Source: Edaphochlamys debaryana
Taxonomy: Eukaryota > Chlorophyta > Chlorophyceae > Chlamydomonadales
Assembly: GCA_016858145.1 (NCBI GenBank)
Contig: JAEHOE010000003.1
Location: 496,001 to 560,000 of the forward strand
Reading direction: 5' to 3'
Length of the DNA stretch: 64,000 bases
A program made the translations under genes and the position numbers. This document shows, one piece after another, positions 57,396 through 64,000 of this stretch (positions within the stretch are counted from its first letter, which is position 1; each line of letters opens with the position of its first letter). Below the pieces are notes generated by a model. That model was not told where the DNA came from. It saw only the letters and a program-made list of their open reading frames with translations, and did no database searches.

Positions 57396-57698
57396 ACGGT
57401 GTTCACGGCCCAGGGCCCCGCGAAGACGCGCCCCTCCTTAGCGTCGCCGAAGCCCGCTGACTGCGTCCTGGCCTCCCTCCAGAGCTCCTAGGCTCCCGGA
57501 CCAACGCCGCAACACGCCGTCACACCCCCAATCCGCCTCAGCCCCGCTCCTCGCCTGCCTGCAAGCAACTCAACTCTTCAATGCCTCCCCGCCACACACA
57601 CCTCTCCCCCTACCCCGCATCGCCCCTACCCCCTTGCCCTTCTCCCCACCCTCCTCCACGCCCACGCCCACGCTCCCGGCCGCACCAGCACACACCCC

Positions 57699-60600
57699 TC
57701 ACGCCATGGCCTCCCCGGCCGCCGCCGGCGGCGCCTGGCCCGCCCACCCCCGGAAATTCTCGTGCAGCGTGGCTGCGCCCAGGGTGGACGGGTGCTGCTC
57801 GCCGCAGTACGTCCCGAGGGCGGCCTCGCTGTTGACGCGGGCCAGGGCGAGGGCCATGGCCTGCGCCTCGGCCACGCGAGTGCGGTCCGCGGCCCACAGC
57901 TTGAGCACGGAGGCCTGCGCGGACGGTTTGGGGGTGGGGGCAGATGGTGAGGGATAACGGTGTGGGGGTATGGGTTTGCGCTTGGTTGCCAGGCATGGGC
58001 CCAGCGTGCGCCCCTGCCCTATCGGAGGCCCTCCCTCTCAAGTGCCGCGCTCTCGCACTCCTCGCCGGCTTCAAATCGATTCGTCCCGGCCCGGGCTGCC
58101 ACCCCACCCCCACCTTCAACTCCGGGTCTCTCTCAACCTTCCTACTGCCCCTCCCGCCCTTCCCGCTTATCCCACCCTGCCCCGCCCTGCCCCACCTGCA
58201 GCGCCCGCCCAAAGGAGAAGGATAGGGCCCAGGGGCAGCGGCCCGCCCGGCGCGCCTCCCGGTTCAGGGCGTCCAGGTTGCGGGTGGCCTCCTCCTCCGT
58301 CTGCCCGCCCGACAGGAACATGACGCCGGGGATGGCGGGGGGCACGACCCTGGGGGGGGGGGCGGGGAGCGGGGGTCAGCGCGCGGGCTGGCAGGCGGCA
58401 GCGGGGACGTTCTGTGTGGGGGCCAGTGCCTCGCTGGTGGGGCTCGTTACGTGCTCCCGGCTGCGGAGCACAGCATCCCTCCCCCCTGGCATGACAATTC
58501 GCGCCACCCCTGCCCTCTGCCTGGGCTCCTGTGGGTCAAATGCCTCTGGCTTGAACCAGTCCAGGTGCTCCCTCCCCTTCCGCCCTGTTCCCCCAAGCAT
58601 CGCACTCATGCCGGCACCGCACGCGCACAGCACGCGCAGCACGCACCTCCGCAGCGCCGCCACGGTCGCCGCCGCCACCTGCTCCGGCGCCGCCTTGCCG
58701 CCCTCCGCCTCGGCGCCCGGGATGACCATCTGCGGCTTGAGCAGGCAGCCCTCCAGGCTCACGCCGTGCTTCCACAGCGCCGCCACGCAGGCACCCACCA
58801 CCCGCTCCGTCACGGCGCCGAAGCGCTCCTGCGGATGGGTTTCGGAGCTGTTAAAATCTGTTTACGGGGCGGTCATAGCGTGTCGGAGCGCACGCCTGCG
58901 TGGCCCAACCGTCCCCATCCCCATCTCCAACCCGTACCGTCGCGTGCCCCCCCACGCACCTCCCAATGCGCCTCCCAATGCGCCCCCCCCATGCGTCTCT
59001 CATTGCCCCCCACCCCCAAGTCGCCGGGTCCCACCTGCGAGTGGCTGCCGTCGATGAGGATCTCCGGCTCCACCACCGGCACCAGCCCACACTCCTGAAG
59101 GGGCGCGGGGGAGGGGAGGGGGTGCATGAAGCTGAACGAAGTGCGCAGCCTCGCTCGGGGAGGAGGGGGAGGCAGCAGCGGGGACCCGCCTCCAGGGCCT
59201 GCCCACAGCGTACCGCCCTCTCTCCGCACCGAAGTACTGCAGCTCGGTCCAGCGCGAGCGGGACCACGGCCCTCATCGCCTGTGAGCGTTTGGGACTCAT
59301 CCCCACCCGTACCCCCACCCGCCCCCAGCCCCCGCCTCGCCCCCACCTGACAGATCTTGGCGTACCGAGCCAGGTCGTCAGCGTTCCGCTCCACCGCCAG
59401 GTCCGAGGGCAGCGTGTCCGTCACCTTGGCAGGGGGGGGCAGGGGCAGGGGCGGAACCGGTGGGAAACCGCCGAGCCTGCACGCGCGTGCTGCCAAGGAG
59501 AGGGAGGAGCACGGGGCCCTGGGGTGCACCGAGCACCACCGCAGCACCAGTAGCCGCGAGTCTCATGCCACGGCCAAGCCAGCAATCCCTGAAGCAGTAG
59601 CAGAAACATACCCCAGCGCTGGCCTGGTAGCGTATCCGTTCTCGTACGGGTCCCAGCCACCCGCCCCCTTGAGGCCGGCCGAAGGTTCCCGGCTACAACT
59701 CCTGTCCCGCCTGTAGACCATGCCCCCAACCGTCTACACCTGGGAGGGTGCCATGCCCCGACTCTGCCCCCTGTTCTGCACATGCCCCCCTTTCCCCCGT
59801 CCTTGTGCATTGCCCTCCGCCGCCGTCCAACACCCTCCACCCCGCCCCACGCCACCCCCTTTTCCCGTGTCCCCGAGCTACCCCCTCCCACCCAGCCCCG
59901 CTCCGCCCTGCTCAGCCCCCACGCTACCTTGAGCGTTGCGCGCCACTTGGCGAACCGCGCCCCCGCCGCAGCGTACTCCCGGCACGCCGCCTCCAGCCCC
60001 TCCAGCCCCCGCGTGTACGTCTCCCCGTCGCCCCCGTCCGGAAGCGGCGCCAGACCCTGTGGACGTTGGGGCGGGGTGCGCAGGTGAGGGGTTAAGCGGT
60101 CCACCGGGGGCTATGGCAGGGCAGAGGACGGGGGCAGGAGGAGCGACCGATCGAGCGAGCGGACAGAATGCAAAGGGGCAGAGAGCGGCAGCCGGCGGGC
60201 CGCCACTGGGGCCCCCCAAACGGTACGGCTGCCGTACGCTGCCGTACCTCGTCCACTTTGATGCCCGGCATGATGCCCGCCTCTTTGAGCACGTCAACGA
60301 ACTTGCGTCCGTCAGCCGTGCTCTGGTGAAGGGGCAGGTTTGCATGGGAGGGCGCAAGAAGCGAGGGCCGAGGTTAACCGATGTGGGGCTAGGAAACTTG
60401 CCAGTGGGATGCATGGGAGCAGCCCTCCTCTGACACCGTCCTCCGCCGACGTGTGCGATCGCCACCGAGCTTCGGTTATGGTACTGCCGGCACAGGCATA
60501 GCATAGCAACTAGCGAGCTATGCAGGGAGCAGCCCCGAGGCGGAGGGCGGGGCGCCCGCAGCGCACCCGCGCGGCGCCCAAGCCTGTGTACCAGCCCGCC

Positions 60601-61734
60601 CCCCAGCTGCGCGGGCCGCCTCGCGGCAAGCGCTGCACGTTCGCGGAGTGCTACAGCGGCACGGAGGCTGGGACCACCCGGACTCTAGCGCGGGCCTGCA
60701 CCAGCGCGCCCCCCAGCTGCGCGGAGCGAGGGACGGGGGACTGCCGGCTGTTGCCGAGGTAGCGGGCTGCTGCCCAACTCAAAAATTGGGATTTTGGGAT
60801 TTTAGGCAGTCCGCACCTGGTACAACGTCTCCTTGTACATGATCACGCCACTAATGTATTGCCCCATGCCAGGGGCCGTATAGTAGATCTCCCTGTAGGC
60901 CCGGCGGATATCCTGTACGGCGGTACGGCAGCAGGGCGGAAGGCAACGATGCGGTGAGAGGCGGGTTCTCAGGATCGAGATACCGTCTCAGCTTGAACAC
61001 TTGGGCTGGGGACATTGCAATCGCCGCAAGAGGATGATCTGGCACAGCAAAGGAGCCCAGTGCATGGGCCGTGGGTGGGTGCATATGCTTGGAACCCAAG
61101 AAGCCGATCGGGATCGGAAGCTTCCGCCTGGCCCGTAACCCACGGCAGCCTCAGGCCCCCACAAGCCTCAACCCCGCTTTTCTGAGTACGCCCTTCCCCT
61201 GAAACACCAAAGGTTTGGTCCGAGCAGCTCCTGCAGATGCATCTATCGGCAGCGAGCTAGCGGGGTCATGCAGACTGCTTTGCCAGGCTCGGGGGGAAGG
61301 TGCGCTGAGCCTCTGGGTCGCGACCACACGAAGGCCCGTTCGGGCCAACGACACGCGCGGCGCTCGACTCGCCACCGAGCTCATGGCACACAGCGCGCGC
61401 GCTTGACATGCGTGGCTCGGTCTTTTGGAGCGCGCCCCTGCAGCTGCACCTAACTTGCAGAGACCACCCTCGCACGCGCAAACGGGCCTCAACGGCGCAG
61501 AAGCTACGTCGCGCTGCTTGGTAGCTACACACTTGTAGCAAGGGCTCATCTGGGCTGGCGCGGGAGTGGGCCCCCAGGAATTACCCAATGCGCGGCACTG
61601 ACCTCCGTGTTTGGCAGGCCCGCCTTCTCCAGTCGCTTGCCAATTGTGCCCGTGCTCTCGTCAGACGCAAGCAGTCCCTTGCCAGGCGCTGCAAGCGCGG
61701 CCGCAGTGGCAGCTAGGTCGATTGACGTCGCCAT
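57699..61734 (-). CDS. Fructose-bisphosphate aldolase, class I (no evident transit peptide)
   Basis: Nine exons (61603-61734, 60817-60912, 60248-60322, 59928-60056, 59347-59424, 59035-59094, 58647-58828, 58196-58349, 57699-57914) give 373 aa. The enzyme splits fructose-1,6-bisphosphate into DHAP and glyceraldehyde-3-phosphate, or the reverse in the Calvin cycle and gluconeogenesis. Diagnostic blocks: [16 protein letters not shown] (Asp25), [67 protein letters not shown] with Schiff-base Lys221, and [16 protein letters not shown]. The start [20 protein letters not shown] is close to mature-enzyme length, so no transit peptide is apparent and a cytosolic isoform is likely. The C-terminus (ENFRGW followed by an Ala/Pro/Gly tail, GEAMA*) lacks the terminal tyrosine usual in class I aldolases. 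Confidence 0.95.
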
Positions 61735-62053
61735 AGTGTCGCGCGTCACAGTTAGGGCCTATACTGTCGAGCAGAAGCTAGCAGTGGGGGCGGTCTAGCA
61801 CAGTTGCGCAGTGTGTGGGTGATCGCGCGACTTGGCGCTCCCTGGTTTCGCCCGGATGCCCGGCATCGGCCAATGCTGTGAGTTCTCAGCAAGCGCGGCA
61901 CATCCCCTGAGCTGATTTCCGTATAACTAGCCAAGTGCGACACATAGAACGGCGACCATAGCGACCGGGGACACACCGATCTCGGCATGCCATGTCTCGG
62001 GATTGCCCCCGCGCAAGCAACCACAGCCAGACCTGGGGGATGCGGATGCTGCT
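61735..62053. promoter_or_regulatory. Divergent promoter of aldolase and MYND/MSS51-like gene
   Basis: Only 319 bp separate the two start codons, so promoters and 5' UTRs are shared or overlapping. No motif is named with confidence. The plus-strand frame stays open upstream of ATG 62054 but without another ATG in the near region. Confidence 0.45.
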
Positions 62054-64000
62054 ATGAGTCTAACCGAGTCAGCAGCATCTCTTGTGTGGGGCGGGGCCTT
62101 CGCCGCGGCACCGCCGCTGCCACCGTCTCTTCCTGACCCTCTTCCGGCGAGTCGGAGGGCCCCTCGCTACCACTGCCACTTATGTGGCGCCCCCTGCCTC
62201 CACCCCCCTGACGCCTTGGCGCAACAGCCGCTACGGCCTCAACAGCAGCGGGCCCGGCCACGTCAGCCTGTAGTCTGTGGCGGCTGCCGAGCCGTGCACT
62301 ACTGCTGTGAGGCGCACCGCCGCCGCCACTGGCGACCTCCACCGGCCCCTGCCACCGCCGCCGCCGATGTTGCCGCTGCTCCTGCTGCCGCCGTCGCTGG
62401 CACAGGGGCCCAAGCTGAAGCTGCAGCCACCCCTGGAGCAGGAGGCGGGTGGCACTGGGAGGAGTGCGGTCGCATGGCAGCTCAGGTGTGGAGTCGCTTG
62501 GGCTGTCGGAGGTTGGGGCTGGTTCTGGGGCCAGGCCCACGGGCTTGACCACGGGGTTAACTTCGTGGCCTTGAAGTACGGCATCTGTACGGTGCCGTTG
62601 CAAAAGCGCAGGAGCTTGTGAATGCTGGGCATGCCCCTGTGCTCCCTCCTGAGCCCCCCCCCCCCACATGCCCTAAGCATGGGCTCGCCCTTCGCGATAC
62701 CTGTGAATGCTGAGTGCGGCCCTGTGCTCCCTCCTGACCCCCGCCCCCCTCATGTCCAGGTCCTACGGGGCCCCCAGCTGGCGGCCTTGCCCTTCCCATG
62801 GGCAGCCCCGCTGGTGGCCTCTGGAAGCGCGGCCCCACCGCCGCCCCAACCGCACGCCCCTGCAGCAGCTGCACCCCGGAAAGGCCCGGAAGCCACCCCT
62901 CCCGCGGTTGTCACGAATCCAGCTGCCCGGCGGGAAGGCGCCGAGACGACGGCGGGCGGCGGCCTTGGTGTGGGCCAGGGTGGGGGTGCCGGGGGTGGGG
63001 AGGGCGGTCCCTGCTGCGCCGTGTGCCTGGTGCTGAGGTCGACGTGGGCGGCGGAGCGGCGGAGGCAGCAGCAGCTGTCGACTGGGGAGGAATCGACGGG
63101 GCCTGTGGGTGGGCCAACAGGTCACCTCAGAGGCAGCAGCGGCTCAGGGACGGGCGTCGGCAGCGGCAGCGTTGATGACGGCAGCGCAGGAGGAGCCGGC
63201 GGCGGCGGAGCTGCGGGCAGCTGGCGGCGCCTGTGCACCTGCCGCCGGCGTGACGGCGGCGGTCAAGTGCGTGGAGGCAGCGGGCAGGGGCTTGGGCCCG
63301 ACGACGGGGCTGGAGGAGAGCTAGGGGCGGAGGAAGATGATGATGGTGAGGAGGAGGAATGGGGCTCGATGCAGCACCCTCAGATGGCGCTCCTGCGACG
63401 TGGCCCGGGGTCCCTGCCGCCATCGCCCGGTCACCTGGGGCCGGGCGGTATCGGCGGTGGCGGGGCCACAAGCCTCAGCCAAGGCCACGGAGACAGAGCC
63501 GAGGGCGGGGCGCGGGATGGGCCTGGGGGCAAGGGCGGCGGCGGCCGGGGTGGTCTGTGGTCGCACAGCGCCTGGGCGGAGCGCGTGTGGCACCTGCCGC
63601 CACGCCTTGCGCCGCCGGTCCTGCCCCCATCGCCGCCGCAGCCGCCCTCGGCTCTGTTCGCCGCACACCTCCCCCACGTCAACCGCCCGGGGGCCCTCGC
63701 ATCAGCCAGCGAGGCGTGCGGGGACCGGGCAACAACGGACCCACGTGACGCGGAGGCGGTTGGTGGTGAGAGTACGACAGCAGCGACACGGCCCGATGTC
63801 GTGGACTGGCTGTCGTACTACCGTTGGGCACGGCTGCCGCTCGAGTCCCCGGCGGCGCTGCTGCTGCACTTCCCGCTGACGCTGTACGGCGCGCTGCGAC
63901 GTGTGGACGAGCTGTACGGCGGGGCTCTGTGGGACTGCCGTACGACCGACGTCAGCGGGCGAGTTGGTGGGGCGGGTCAGGTCGTTGCACCCTCAGCGAT
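62054..64000 (+). CDS. MYND-type zinc finger protein with MSS51-like C-terminal region (partial, runs off right edge)
   Basis: Exon 1 (62054-62485) starts MSLTESAASLVWGG. It carries a MYND-like finger: HCHLCGAPC, then VVCGGC, HYCCEAHRRRHW and, after an Ala/Pro insertion, HWEECGRM. The intron 62486-62759 contains a near-duplicate of about 45 bp. Exon 2 begins at 62760 in phase 0 and remains open to the window end for more than 410 codons. Most of it is Gly/Ser/Pro-rich with an acidic run (EEDDDGEEEEWG near 63325-63360). Near 63796-63890 the sequence becomes ordered: DWLSYYRWARLPLESPAALL followed by LHFPLTLYGALR. This resembles the C-terminal region of MSS51/zf-MYND proteins, in which yeast Mss51 acts in mitochondrial COX1 translation. 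Function in the alga is unknown. Confidence 0.7.
62615..62752. repeat. Imperfect direct duplication in intron 1 of the MYND gene
   Basis: TGTGAATGCTG followed by a variable GC-rich stretch and CCTGTGCTCCCTCCTGA plus a C-run occurs twice, starting near 62618 and again near 62702. The copies are about 85 bp apart with a handful of differences. Confidence 0.8.

Larger units (their letters stand above)
56406..57698. other. Convergent 3' region between RCCR-like gene and aldolase
   Basis: No exon is supported. It contains poly(A) candidates for both flanking genes in an order that would make their 3' UTRs overlap. Confidence 0.45.

Overview
This is nuclear DNA from a GC-rich, intron-rich green alga of the Chlamydomonas/Volvox type. 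The evidence is very high GC, many short exons split by roughly 100-400 nt introns with GTGAG/GTGCG donors and C-rich acceptors, Ala/Gly/Pro-rich linkers inside otherwise conserved proteins, TGTAA-type poly(A) signals, and plastid-related genes. I cannot name the species from sequence alone. All gene models below were built by hand from splice sites, reading phase and family conservation, and each complete model closes in phase.

Layout, left to right. (1) The 5' half of a minus-strand gene resembling beta-catenin-like protein 1 (CTNNBL1) runs off the left edge. (2) It diverges from a plus-strand, 13-exon gene of unknown function with a beta-rich C-terminus, ending at 6561. (3) From 7537 to 30664 lie three head-to-tail copies (A, B, C) of a 26-exon Patched-type RND transporter gene with identical exon structure, patchy near-identity that includes introns, and copy-specific changes. 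(4) A small 5-exon gene of unknown function (31299-33464) has a transit-peptide-like start. (5) A 3.5 kb stretch without a convincing gene follows. (6) On the minus strand are a coiled-coil protein ending in a CBM25/53-type starch-binding module (36975-40496) and, upstream of it, an SfsA-family gene (40890-44657). (7) On the plus strand, a 10-exon F-box protein with a large helical and low-complexity body (46234-52058) is followed by a red chlorophyll catabolite reductase-like gene (54108-56405). (8) A minus-strand class I fructose-bisphosphate aldolase (57699-61734) converges with the reductase and diverges from a MYND-finger/MSS51-like gene that runs off the right edge.

The genes are not one pathway. 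Several relate to plastid carbon and pigment metabolism (starch-binding protein, aldolase, chlorophyll catabolite reductase). The most striking element is the triplicated Patched-type array: mosaic gene conversion joins the copies, yet copy C has lost the conserved membrane aspartate of its first RND half while keeping the second.
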